Assembly (NCBI GenBank): GCA_035463295.1
Contig: DATHTK010000065.1
Location: 1-23,043 of the forward strand
Reading direction: 5' to 3'
Length of the DNA stretch: 23,043 nt
Source: DATHTK01 sp035463295
GTDB taxonomy: Bacteria > Actinomycetota > Rubrobacteria > Rubrobacterales > Rubrobacteraceae
A model generated the notes under the pieces. That model did no database searches. It was not told the DNA's origin and worked only from the letters and a program-made list of their open reading frames with translations. Shown one piece after another: positions 15,006-22,793 of this stretch. Position numbers and translations under genes: made by a program. Position 1 is the first letter of the stretch; each line of letters starts with the position of its first letter.

Positions 15006-16029
15006 GAACCTCCGCCCGTTCGGCGGCCTCGACCCTCGCGGCCTCCGCTATCGTCTGGGCCTGAGCCTCCGTGAGACCGGGGATGGCGACGAGGCGCTCG
15101 TAGGCGTACTCATCGTCGAGCAACCCGCTCGCCAGCACCCGGGCGCGCGTCTTTGTCCCTATGCCGGGCATCTTGGTCGTGTGGAAGAGCATGCCCCGCT
15201 GGATGCGCAGGGAGTCCACGCCGGCGAGGGGCTCGCCGTCCACGAGGACGCGCTTCAGCAGCTCGGCGAAGCGCTCGATCTGCTCGGGATGGAAGACCCC
15301 CCGGCCCATCAACGCCGGCGTCATCGGGAGCGGGTGGAGCAAATTAGCGTCGCGGACCGTCGTGTGGCCCGGCGGCTCGAGGCCGCTCAAGTGGTCCGGG
15401 TCGCCCAGAGAGCGCGCCCTCGACGCGTGCTCGAAGACCTGCTCCTCGAGGTCCCCGTCCAGGTCCAGTCCCGTAACCACCGGCCGCCCCCGGAAGCGAT
15501 CGTTGCGGTTCGCGGCGTAGAGAAAGCGCTGGCCGCTCTTCTCGTTCTCGTAGAACTCGACGACGGCGCGGGCGCGCTTATCCCCAAGCCCCGGCAGCCG
15601 CGCCAGCGTCTTGACGTCCCTGTCTTGTATAAGGTCCCGCAGCTCCTCCGGCTCGACCGCCTCGGCGGCTTTGGCGGCGGCCCGGCGGTCCACGCCGCGC
15701 ACGCGCTCCAGGATGCCCTGCACGCTCTCCGGGCAGACGCCACGCCGGAGGTGATTGATCTTGCGCACCGCCGTGAAGGCGTTGTGGTTCTCCCAGTGCC
15801 AGACGTACTCCCGCACCCGCTCGACCGCCGCCGCGTCCTCCGGGACGAACTCGATCGTTACCGCGTCGCCGACGTAGCGGCCGTTGGCGCCGGGAAGGTG
15901 TTCGGCTGCGTGCATGACCTGTACTTTTACCGACGGCGAGTAGAAGGAGAAGTGCACCGGGACGCCGGAGGCGACCTCCTTCATCAAGCGCCTGCGGAAG
16001 ATGTTGTCTTCGAGATCTGACTCAAACAT
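14995..16029 (-). CDS. Unrecognised protein with three helix-hairpin-helix motifs
   Basis: A 344-residue protein I do not recognise as a named family. Residues 1-95 look like a small alpha/beta domain (VPVHFSFYSPSVKVQVMHAAEH, then YVGDAVTIEFVPED). Helix-hairpin-helix motifs follow at about 140-158 (LARLPGLGDKRARAVVEF), 284-300 (TKMPGIGTKTRARVL) and 311-330 (RLVAIPGLTEAQAQTIAEA). The middle (165-240) has conserved-looking basic and aromatic patches (FLYAANRNDRFRGRP). HhH motifs bind DNA backbone without sequence specificity, as in RuvA, UvrC and NucS partners. Its overlap with the exonuclease/GIY-YIG gene suggests they act together in repair. No nuclease motif is evident, so a DNA-binding or processivity role is more likely than catalysis. 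Confidence 0.85.
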   Translation of the reverse strand: MFESDLEDNIFRRRLMKEVASGVPVHFSFYSPSVKVQVMHAAEHLPGANGRYVGDAVTIEFVPEDAAAVERVREYVWHWENHNAFTAVRKINHLRRGVCPESVQGILERVRGVDRRAAAKAAEAVEPEELRDLIQDRDVKTLARLPGLGDKRARAVVEFYENEKSGQRFLYAANRNDRFRGRPVVTGLDLDGDLEEQVFEHASRARSLGDPDHLSGLEPPGHTTVRDANLLHPLPMTPALMGRGVFHPEQIERFAELLKRVLVDGEPLAGVDSLRIQRGMLFHTTKMPGIGTKTRARVLASGLLDDEYAYERLVAIPGLTEAQAQTIAEAARVEAAERAEVRVS

Positions 16030-16038
16030 CGGGACCGT

Positions 16039-16044
16039 ATTCTA
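16039..16044 (-). promoter_or_regulatory. Extended -10 (TGGTAGAAT) close to the HhH-protein start
   Basis: TGGTAGAAT on the minus strand ends 9 nt before the ATG of the HhH gene. Transcription would begin about 3 nt ahead of the start codon, giving a leaderless mRNA; in agreement, no ribosome site precedes that ATG. Confidence 0.5.
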
Positions 16045-16062
16045 CCATCCTGCCATCCTCCC

Positions 16063-17331
16063 TCACCCATCAACTTCCGGTCGAGGGTGAGGGCCCTCGC
16101 CCAGCAGAACCTCTTCGCGCAGCACGATCGCCTCGACCGGCTCCCCGGCCCGCACCCCCTCCGACTCGGGCCCGATGAGCGCGAGAGCGTCGGCCTTCGT
16201 CAGGGACGATACGAGCCCAGATCCCTGCGCCCCGACAGAGCGGGCGAGCCAGCCCTTCTCCGTGCGGCTGAGACGCACCCTCATCGCGTGCATCCTGCCA
16301 AACCGGTTCTTGACATCCTCCTCGAAAAAGACCCGCGCGCGCGGCCTCGCCCGGTCCTCGCGGCCCATCATCCGCATGAGAGCCGGCCGGACGAAGAGCT
16401 CGAAGCAGACCATCGCCGAGACCGGGTTGCCCGGGAGGCCGAAGAGGCGAACGTCCTCGCGTGCGCCGAAAAACAGCGGCTTGCCGGGCTTGAACTTGAC
16501 GCCCCAGAAGACCTGCTCCACCCCGAGGTCGAGCATCGTGCTCTTGACCAGGTCCTTCTCTCCCACCGAGACCCCACCGCTCGTCACCACGACGTCGGCG
16601 GTCTCAAGAGCCTCCCACACCGCTTCGCGCAAGACCACCGCGTCGTCCGAGGCGGCGTAGAGGCGGCGGGCCTCGGCCCCGGCCTCGTTGGCCTGGGCGA
16701 TCACGGCGAAGGAGTTGGAGTCGTAGATCTCACCCGGCTCGAGTTCCCGCGCCCCGGGCTCGACGAGCTCGGTCCCCGTCGAAAGGACGACGACTCTAGG
16801 GCGCCGGTAGACGGGGAGCTCACCGTAGCCCTGCGTCGCAGCGAGCGCTATCTCGGGCGCCCCGACCTCGGTCCCTCTCCTCAGGATCACTTCCCCCTCC
16901 CGGACGTCCTCGCCGCTCCGCCGCACGTTCTGGCCCGCCGTAGCGGCTTTCTTGAGCTCGAACTCCGCGCCCCAGCCGGAGGTATTCTCGACCATCACGA
17001 CCGCGTCCGCCCCATCGGGGATGACGCCTCCGGTGAAGATCTTGATCGCCTCGCCCTCCCCGACGCTCTTCGCGGCGGGCCGGCCCGCCGGGGCCTCATC
17101 GATCACCTCGAAGACCCTCCCGGGCTCCGCTGCGTTCTGGCTCCTTACGGCGTACCCGTCCACCGCCGAGTTGTCGAAGGGCGGCGAGTCGAACTTTGCC
17201 CGCAGGTCCCCGGCGAGCGCGAGCCCGCGAGCCTCGTTGAGCGGTACGCTGCCCGCCGGCAGCCTCTGCACGTTCTGGAGCACCAGGCGCTCGGCGTCCC
17301 GGTACTCTATGAGCTTCTCGAAGAGTTGCAT
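16063..17331 (-). CDS. moeA: Molybdopterin molybdenumtransferase MoeA
   Basis: A 422-residue protein (family usually about 400-410). It has the MoeA signatures in order: FDNSAVDGYA (52-61), the TGGVIPDGADAVVMVE loop, SGEDVREGEVILRRGT, VVVLSTGTELVEPG, the MoCF-fold TSGGVSVGEKD, and GLPGNPVSAMVCFELFVRPAL before the C-terminal beta-barrel domain. It inserts molybdate into adenylylated molybdopterin to make molybdenum cofactor in the cytosol. It follows the LarA-like gene by 20 nt on the same strand and may be transcribed with it, though no other cofactor-synthesis gene is nearby. The link to the sugar-acid genes is therefore probably positional. Start ATG chosen by homology; the upstream GGGAG is 7 nt away. 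Confidence 0.96.
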   Translation of the reverse strand: MQLFEKLIEYRDAERLVLQNVQRLPAGSVPLNEARGLALAGDLRAKFDSPPFDNSAVDGYAVRSQNAAEPGRVFEVIDEAPAGRPAAKSVGEGEAIKIFTGGVIPDGADAVVMVENTSGWGAEFELKKAATAGQNVRRSGEDVREGEVILRRGTEVGAPEIALAATQGYGELPVYRRPRVVVLSTGTELVEPGARELEPGEIYDSNSFAVIAQANEAGAEARRLYAASDDAVVLREAVWEALETADVVVTSGGVSVGEKDLVKSTMLDLGVEQVFWGVKFKPGKPLFFGAREDVRLFGLPGNPVSAMVCFELFVRPALMRMMGREDRARPRARVFFEEDVKNRFGRMHAMRVRLSRTEKGWLARSVGAQGSGLVSSLTKADALALIGPESEGVRAGEPVEAIVLREEVLLGEGPHPRPEVDG

Positions 17332-17351
17332 CTCTCTGTGCTCCCGTCTCG

Positions 17352-18656
17352 CTAACGGTCCCCGTAGTAGCCGTCGTCCCCGCCGGAGGCGGCGAACGTG
17401 GTCTGCTCTTCCGCGCCTCCGAAGGGCACCAGGTAGCCTTCACCGTCGAACTCGAGCTCGGACGCACTCTCGACGACCTCGACGTCGCCGTTCGTCAGGG
17501 CCTCCTCCAGCACGTTTTCGGAGAGGTAGAGGTAGCGGAGGTGCAGCGTGTTCGGGATGCGGACGAAGCGAGTCTCCTCGGGCTCGACGCCCCAGTTGCA
17601 GCGGAGAGCGGCCTCCAGCGCCTTGCGGTCGCTCTCCATCACCATCGGGATCTTGGCCCTCTCCACGAACGTGCTCGTGAGGACGTTCTGGTTCATGGCC
17701 TCATAATCTATCTTTTCGAAGAGCCTCTGCGTCGTGAAATCGGCGAGTCCGACGCCCAGGGCGTTGCCATGGGAGGCCTCGCTGATGTCGCTCACGATCA
17801 GGTACTTGACCTCGGGGCTCTCTGGCTCCTCGACGCCGAGGATCTTGAATCGGCCGATGACGTTGGTGTCCATCCCGGTGCCGGAGAAGTTCTTGCCGAG
17901 CTCGTCCACGAATAGAACGTCTATGTCGGAGACGGGGAGCTTGGGCATGAGCCTGGCGGACTCCTTGAGCAGCTCCCTCTCGCGCTCGAAGACGCGCTCG
18001 GGGGGAATGACCTCGACGATCGCGGTCTCCTCGTAGGCGTTCTCGACGATGCCAACGCCGAAGAGGACCTTTCCGGAGGCGAAGACCCTCTCTCCAGCCT
18101 CGACCATGTAGTCCCTTATCCCCTTCACGCCGTGAGCGTGGAGGGCGAGGGCCTGAGCGTGCTTGCCGAGCCCGATCGAGGCCATCTTCAGGAGCCCGCT
18201 CTCGACCTCGGAACGGAAGTCCGTGTGCTGCTTGATCCTCCCCACCACTACGACCCCGTCCGCCTCCGAAGCGATGCGGTCCATGAAGACCGGGACGCCG
18301 CTCTCCGTCTCCCCGAGCTCTACGACCTCCATCGAGGACTTGATCTGGGCGCCGACGGTCGCCTCGGTAACGCCGAGGCTCCGCAGGATCTCCACCTGCC
18401 CCTCGGCCGTCGCCCCGCCGTGGCTCCCCATCGCCGGCACGACGAAGGGTTCGGCGCCGGCGTCCTTGAGCATCTCGACCAGAGAGCGCAGTATCTCGAC
18501 GATGCCGGAGATCCCGCGGCTCCCGGCGGTGATCGCGACGCTCATGCCGGGCTCGATGCGGAAGTCCATCTCCTGCTCGCGCAGGGCTCCTCTTACGTCC
18601 TCCACGCGGGGTCTCGGGAAGTCCTGCCGGACCTTGACTACCTTCGGGAGTCTCAC
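17352..18656 (-). CDS. LarA-like (DUF2088) nickel-dependent racemase/epimerase homologue
   Basis: A 434-residue protein of the lactate racemase LarA superfamily. LarA binds a covalent nickel-pincer nucleotide and swaps hydride at the alpha carbon of 2-hydroxy acids. The candidate equivalents of the LarA catalytic and cofactor residues are H79 (AMGSHGGAT), H144 (GRIKQHTDF), K157 (GLLKMASIG, the lysine expected to carry the cofactor) and H173; their spacing (65, 13, 16) is close to that in LarA (66, 10, 16). The GTG start is fixed by GAGAGGAG 6 nt upstream and lies 2 nt after the PdxA2-type gene's stop; a longer in-frame extension to 18938 is only the shadow of that gene. The context with an acid-sugar kinase and dehydrogenase suggests the substrate is a four-carbon sugar acid rather than lactate. 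No LarB, LarC or LarE maturation gene is in the window. Confidence 0.85.
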   Translation of the reverse strand: MRLPKVVKVRQDFPRPRVEDVRGALREQEMDFRIEPGMSVAITAGSRGISGIVEILRSLVEMLKDAGAEPFVVPAMGSHGGATAEGQVEILRSLGVTEATVGAQIKSSMEVVELGETESGVPVFMDRIASEADGVVVVGRIKQHTDFRSEVESGLLKMASIGLGKHAQALALHAHGVKGIRDYMVEAGERVFASGKVLFGVGIVENAYEETAIVEVIPPERVFERERELLKESARLMPKLPVSDIDVLFVDELGKNFSGTGMDTNVIGRFKILGVEEPESPEVKYLIVSDISEASHGNALGVGLADFTTQRLFEKIDYEAMNQNVLTSTFVERAKIPMVMESDRKALEAALRCNWGVEPEETRFVRIPNTLHLRYLYLSENVLEEALTNGDVEVVESASELEFDGEGYLVPFGGAEEQTTFAASGGDDGYYGDR

Positions 18657-18658
18657 CG

Positions 18659-19669
18659 CTAGCTCCTCTCTTCGGCAACTGCCTCGGTTCCCGCCAGGGT
18701 ACGGGCGAGTTCTATGGCGGCCAGCATGCTCGCGTGATCCGCCTCCCCGGTCCCGGCGATGTCGAAGGCCGTGCCGTGGTCCACGCTGGTGCGGAAGAAC
18801 GGCAGGCCGACGGTAACGTTCACGCCGGTATCGAAGCCCATCAGCTTCACCGGGATGTGGCCCTGGTCGTGGTACTGGACCACGACGACGTCGAAGACCC
18901 CGCGCCGCGCCCGCATGAGCACGGTGTCCGGCGCCCACGGACCAGTGGCCTCGATCCCTTCCTTTCGCGCCTCTTCGACCGCCGGGGTTATGTATCTTGC
19001 GTCCTCGTCGCCAAAGAGGCCGTTCTCGCCGGCGTGAGGGTTCAGTCCGGCGACGGCGACCTTCGGATTCTCGACGCCGAGCCTGCGCATCGACTCGTGG
19101 GCGAGCCGGATCACGGCTCGCTCCCTCTCCGGCCTCACCCTCTCTATGGCCTCCCGCAAGGAGACGTGGGTCGAGACGTGTATGACCTTGAGCTCGTCGG
19201 TGACGAGCATCATCGCATAGTCCTCGGTGCCGGTGAGCTCGGCCAGGATCTCCGTGTGTCCCGGGTACCGGTGTCCGGCCAGGTGCATCGCCTCCTTGTT
19301 GAGGGGCGCGGTGGCTATCGCCGCGACGCGGCCCTCACTCGCTAGGCGCGTCGCCCTCTCCACGTAGCGGAAGGCCGCATCCCCGGCTCGCGCGTCGAGC
19401 TCGCCGAACGGAAGGTCCTCGGGGAGCTCGCCGACGGCGAGCACGTCTACAGCGTCTGGCTCGAACGCCGCTTCTTCCGGCCCGGAGATGGGGTTCACCT
19501 GTAGCCGCGAGCCCAGAAGCCTCACGGCGCGCTCCATAATGGCCGGGTCCCCGACGACGAAGGCCCGCGCTCCCAGGCGAAACTCGGGATCGGCGCACGT
19601 CTTCACCACGATCTCCGGGCCGATCCCCGCGGGGTCTCCCATCGTCACGGCTATAAGGGGTGCTTCCAT
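18659..19669 (-). CDS. pdxA2: PdxA2-type 4-phospho-sugar-acid 3-dehydrogenase
   Basis: A 336-residue member of the PdxA family. It shows MGDPAGIGPEI (10-20), the NKEAMHLAGHRYPGHTEIL substrate loop (H138) and the metal ligands H168 (STHVS), H212 (NPHAGENG) and H267 (YHDQGH). The signature TVGLPFFRTSVDHGTAFDIAGTG comes near the end. PdxA proper oxidises 4-hydroxythreonine 4-phosphate for vitamin B6; the PdxA2 branch oxidises and decarboxylates 4-phospho-D-threonate or -D-erythronate to dihydroxyacetone phosphate and CO2. The direct coupling to a DUF1537 kinase gene (2-nt gap) strongly favours PdxA2, since this gene pair is the known marker of the four-carbon acid-sugar route. The start has GGAGG 10 nt upstream. 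Confidence 0.93.
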   Translation of the reverse strand: MEAPLIAVTMGDPAGIGPEIVVKTCADPEFRLGARAFVVGDPAIMERAVRLLGSRLQVNPISGPEEAAFEPDAVDVLAVGELPEDLPFGELDARAGDAAFRYVERATRLASEGRVAAIATAPLNKEAMHLAGHRYPGHTEILAELTGTEDYAMMLVTDELKVIHVSTHVSLREAIERVRPERERAVIRLAHESMRRLGVENPKVAVAGLNPHAGENGLFGDEDARYITPAVEEARKEGIEATGPWAPDTVLMRARRGVFDVVVVQYHDQGHIPVKLMGFDTGVNVTVGLPFFRTSVDHGTAFDIAGTGEADHASMLAAIELARTLAGTEAVAEERS

Positions 19670-19671
19670 GT

Positions 19672-20868
19672 CTAACAGACCTCCCCGTTCTCCAGCAACT
19701 TCTCCACCACCCGCCTAAGTGTATCCGGTTCTCCGAAGGCACCGGCCTTGGTGACGACGCGGTACGGACTCGGGCCGATGAGGGTTCCCACGGGCATGCC
19801 CGTCTCCACCTCTCCCTCTAGCAGGATCCCCCATGCGCCGAGACGCCGCGCCACGCTTACCGCCGTCTCACCACCGGTGAGCACGAGCGCGTCGAACGAC
19901 CCATCCCCGGCGAGGCCGGCTGCGACCTCCGCCAGGGCCGCGACCACCGCTCCGGCGTCCGAAGAGCGTCTCTCCTCGGCGGAGTGCAGCGCCGCGCACG
20001 AGGAGCCCTCCGCTAGCGCCGCCCTCGCGACCCCCACCCCATCCGACACGCTCCGCCCGCCAGTCGCAACGGGGACCGTGGTGCAACCGTGCTCCTCCAG
20101 GGAGCGCAGCTGCTCCCGCGCCACGCCGCTCAAGCTCCCGACGACGACGAGGACCGTGCCTGCGGGAGCGGGCCGGGACGGCGCCGCCCCGGCGCGGGGA
20201 CCGGGGTACAGGTTGCCGAGGGCGAGTGCGAGACCGGCCGAACCCGCCCAGAGCACCCTGCGAGGGTCCGGCACCGCCCGCGCGAGAGCGTCGAGGTCCT
20301 CGTCGCGCTCCGCGTCGGCGACGACGCACGGGGCGTTCGAGAGCACCCGTCGGACGTGCTCTCCGTCGGCGAGGTCTTCGACGCCCAGCGAGACGACCGA
20401 GGGGAACGCTGCGGCGAGGAGCGTCGGGAGATGCGACTCGACCACCGGGGTGCGGGGGTCGCGGGCGGCCTCGGTCTCGTGCACGGGGACGCCGCGGACC
20501 AGTTGCACGCCGCGCGCGGTGGTACGACCGGTCGCGGGGAAGGCCGGTGCTACGAGCGCGAGATCCCGCCCCGTCGCATTCAGAGCCGCGGCAAGCTCGG
20601 CGGCGAGGGGGCCGCGCAGGGTAGAGTCGAGCTTCTTGTAGACGATCCGGGCGTCGCGTACGGCGCCGGCGGCCTCCAGCACCCTCTTCGCCGCCGAGCC
20701 GGATGGCAGGGCTCTGGAATCCGTGTCCAGCGCCGCGGCGTCGAGGTCTCCGGCGGGCGGTATCGGGGAGCCGCGAAACGCGACGGCCGTCCGGTATCCG
20801 GCGCGGGCGAACTGCACCCCGGTATCCGCGGCGCCGGTGAGGTCGTCGGCGATAATGCCCACCCGCAT
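19672..20868 (-). CDS. Four-carbon acid-sugar kinase (DUF1537; DtnK/DenK-type)
   Basis: A 398-residue protein with the DUF1537 N-terminal motif GIIADDLTGAADTGVQFA (4-21), a KKLDSTLRG segment (about 80-88), and the C-terminal nucleotide-binding half with SLSGVAREQ, LVLTGGETAVSVARRLG and a PSPYRVVTKAGAFGE closing motif. The family phosphorylates the 4-hydroxyl of D-threonate, D-erythronate or related C4 sugar acids with ATP. D-threonate is the default guess because of the PdxA2-type partner, but the co-encoded LarA-like enzyme leaves the incoming stereoisomer open. I prefer the ATG at 20868 (GGTGGG 4-5 nt upstream, and the family begins M-x-x-x-I-I-A-D-D) over a GTG three codons earlier. It is the first gene of the minus-strand catabolic operon. 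Confidence 0.93.
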   Translation of the reverse strand: MRVGIIADDLTGAADTGVQFARAGYRTAVAFRGSPIPPAGDLDAAALDTDSRALPSGSAAKRVLEAAGAVRDARIVYKKLDSTLRGPLAAELAAALNATGRDLALVAPAFPATGRTTARGVQLVRGVPVHETEAARDPRTPVVESHLPTLLAAAFPSVVSLGVEDLADGEHVRRVLSNAPCVVADAERDEDLDALARAVPDPRRVLWAGSAGLALALGNLYPGPRAGAAPSRPAPAGTVLVVVGSLSGVAREQLRSLEEHGCTTVPVATGGRSVSDGVGVARAALAEGSSCAALHSAEERRSSDAGAVVAALAEVAAGLAGDGSFDALVLTGGETAVSVARRLGAWGILLEGEVETGMPVGTLIGPSPYRVVTKAGAFGEPDTLRRVVEKLLENGEVC

Positions 20869-21116
20869 AGAACCCACCCGAAGAGCCTACGCCCTAAACA
20901 TAGCAGCTTCGCGGCCCTTCGGGAGCCTTGTTGACACGCGTCAGGCACCGCAATAACATGCGGCACTAGGAAGGTAGGGGATAATTAGGGGAGAATCAGG
21001 GAGGTCACGCACTGCTGAGACCGCCGGTCACGGGATGGGCACCGAGATTTCAGCTGCCCACTAAACCGAACGGCGGATGCAAGTCAGGTGGGACTCTCTA
21101 GCGAGGAGGTAAGCAG
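20869..21116. promoter_or_regulatory. Divergent regulatory region of the sugar-acid operon and the transporter
   Basis: For the plus strand, TTGACA (20931-20936) and TAACAT (20955-20960) at 18 nt form a reasonable promoter, with a leader of about 150 nt to the transporter. The -35 overlaps TGAC-ACGC-GTCA (20932-20943), an inverted repeat suited to a dimeric repressor. For the minus strand only a weak TATGTT (about 20898-20903) is seen. A shared operator would couple uptake to catabolism. The rest (20965-21100) shows small GC hairpins only. Confidence 0.5.
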
Positions 21117-22655
21117 GTGGGCAGAGACAGGGATCCCAACAGGTCCGAGGAGCCGGGAGCGGACGCCGGGACGAACCCGGCGACGACCGAGACGGGACAG
21201 GCTACCGCCGGGGACGTACAGGAGGGCTGGAACGTACCGTCCAGGGTCCTGCCGCCGATAGGGTCCCGGGACCTGCCGGAGTCCGTACCGGTGCGCAAGC
21301 TCTTCGGGGCGAGTGTGGTGATCGCCGCCACAGCGATGGGGTCCGGCGAGTTCATCATCTGGCCGTACATCACCACGCAACTAGGGATAGCGTTCCTGTG
21401 GCTGGCGGCGGTCGGGTTCTTTATGCAGTTCGTCATGAACATGGAGATCGAGCGCTACACCCTGGCCACCGGCGAGACGGCGGTCACGGGCTTCACCCGC
21501 TTCTGGAAGCCGTGGGGCATCTTTTTCGTACTGGGCGCCGTCTTGCCCAATGCCTTCCCCGGCTGGGCGACCGGCGGGGCAACGCTGTTCACCTACCTCT
21601 TCGGCTTCGGCAGCGTACCCGTAATCGCCACCATAGCCCTTATCGCCACGGCGCTCGCGCTGACCCTCTCCCCGATCGTCTACCAGGCACTGGAAAAGAT
21701 CCAGATGGTGCTGCTCGGCATTATCATAGTCTTTGTAGTGGTCGCTGTAGTTGTCGCCACCGAGCTGGGAGCCTGGGGGAGCGCCATCACGGAGATACCC
21801 GGTAGCATCCCCAGGCTGCCCGGAGCAATCGCGACGCTCGGGGCGGCGACGTTCCTGGGAGCCATTGCCTTCGCCGGAGCCGGCGGGGCCAACAACCTGA
21901 CCCAGAGCAACTACATCCGGGACAAGGGTCTAGCGATGGGGGGGCGCATGCCCAAGGTCGTCTCCCCGATCACGGGCGAGGAGGTAGCCGCCCCGTCCCT
22001 CGGGTACACCTTCCCGGTCAACGATGAGAACATGCGCCGCTGGAGAGGATGGTGGAGGGTGTCCAACCAGGAGCACTTCGTCACCTTCTTCGCCATCGGC
22101 CTAGCGATAACCGTCGCCCTGTGCGTGCTCGTCTGGTCGACCGTAGGCCAGCGGGCCATCGGAGAAGACCTCGAGTTCATCCAGACAGAGGCCCAGATCC
22201 TCGGCAACCAGATAGGGGGCTGGTTCCAGTCCTTCTTCCTCTTCGCCGGGATGGTGGTCCTCTTCTCGACCGCCGTAGGCGTCATGGACTACGTCAGCAG
22301 GCTCAGCGCCTCCGAGCTGAAGATCAGCTTCTTCAGCGACAGCCGGATCGTAACGGAGAGCCGGATCTACTTCGTGTTCGCCTGGATCATCGCCATCGGG
22401 GGTTCACTGATCCTTCTGGCCGGCCTCGAAGCGCCGCTCGTGCTGCTGATCATCTCCGCATCCGGCGGCGGGGTCGTGATGGCTTTCTACCTGGGATTGC
22501 TCATCTTGCTGAACACCCGGGTTCTGCCGGACCCCATCAAGCTCAAGGGCTGGCGTCTGATAGCGATGTGGATAACCTTCCTCATCTTCGCGGTCCTCTC
22601 GGTCTACCTGGTGTACTACCAGATCGCAACCAACATCTTCGGAGCGGGGGGATAG
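21117..22655 (+). CDS. Nramp-related transporter without canonical metal-binding motifs
   Basis: A 512-residue polytopic protein with about eleven hydrophobic helices, after a hydrophilic N-terminal tail (1-60). The first helix (GASVVIAATAMGSGEFIIWP, 64-83) and the sixth (GAIAFAGAGGANNLTQSNYI, 248-267) align with Nramp helices 1 and 6. The metal-coordinating DPGN is replaced by Met-Gly-Ser-Gly-Glu and the MPH by a Gly-Ala-Gly-Gly-Ala-Asn-Asn stretch. It is thus an APC-superfamily, Nramp-like protein unlikely to use the classical Mn/Fe site. Position opposite the C4 sugar-acid operon suggests it may carry the sugar acid, or a metal such as nickel or magnesium for the enzymes. The GTG start is firmly set by AGGAGGT 6 nt upstream. 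Confidence 0.85.
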   Translation: MGRDRDPNRSEEPGADAGTNPATTETGQATAGDVQEGWNVPSRVLPPIGSRDLPESVPVRKLFGASVVIAATAMGSGEFIIWPYITTQLGIAFLWLAAVGFFMQFVMNMEIERYTLATGETAVTGFTRFWKPWGIFFVLGAVLPNAFPGWATGGATLFTYLFGFGSVPVIATIALIATALALTLSPIVYQALEKIQMVLLGIIIVFVVVAVVVATELGAWGSAITEIPGSIPRLPGAIATLGAATFLGAIAFAGAGGANNLTQSNYIRDKGLAMGGRMPKVVSPITGEEVAAPSLGYTFPVNDENMRRWRGWWRVSNQEHFVTFFAIGLAITVALCVLVWSTVGQRAIGEDLEFIQTEAQILGNQIGGWFQSFFLFAGMVVLFSTAVGVMDYVSRLSASELKISFFSDSRIVTESRIYFVFAWIIAIGGSLILLAGLEAPLVLLIISASGGGVVMAFYLGLLILLNTRVLPDPIKLKGWRLIAMWITFLIFAVLSVYLVYYQIATNIFGAGG

Positions 22656-22703
22656 GTTTATAGAAGCGGCGGCGAGAGCTGCTAACGAGGGAGCGCAACC
22701 AGG

Positions 22704-22793
22704 GTGAAAGGTTGCTGGCTGCGCTTCCTCGCGTTCGCGGTTATCTTCTCGGTCCTGATGACGTTAGCCTATTTCCTCGGGTTGCTAGGCTAG
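22704..22793 (+). CDS. 29-residue single-helix membrane micro-protein
   Basis: A tiny frame from GTG to TAG, 48 nt after the transporter, with GAGGGAG 10 nt upstream. The product begins VKGCWLRF and is then almost wholly hydrophobic (LAFAVIFSVLMTLAYFLGL), ending LG: a short basic N-terminus and one transmembrane helix, inserted N-in. Its placement between the transporter and a stress-protein gene suggests it is made with the transporter and may bind it, as small membrane proteins do for several bacterial pumps. Its last codons and stop lie inside a perfect inverted repeat. No family recognised. Confidence 0.55.
   Translation: MKGCWLRFLAFAVIFSVLMTLAYFLGLLG

Noticed and set aside
16087..17355. 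422-codon plus-strand frame opposite moeA
   Set aside because: Antisense shadow of moeA with unnatural His/Arg/Asp-rich composition.
16063..18656. Functional link between moeA and the LarA-like gene (shared cofactor chemistry)
   Set aside because: LarA uses a nickel-pincer nucleotide made from nicotinic acid adenine dinucleotide, not molybdopterin; adjacency alone is not evidence.
18657..18938. 94-residue N-terminal extension of the LarA-like protein
   Set aside because: The extension is Arg/Gly/His-rich shadow sequence of the PdxA2-type gene; the GTG at 18656 has an ideal ribosome site and begins homologous sequence.
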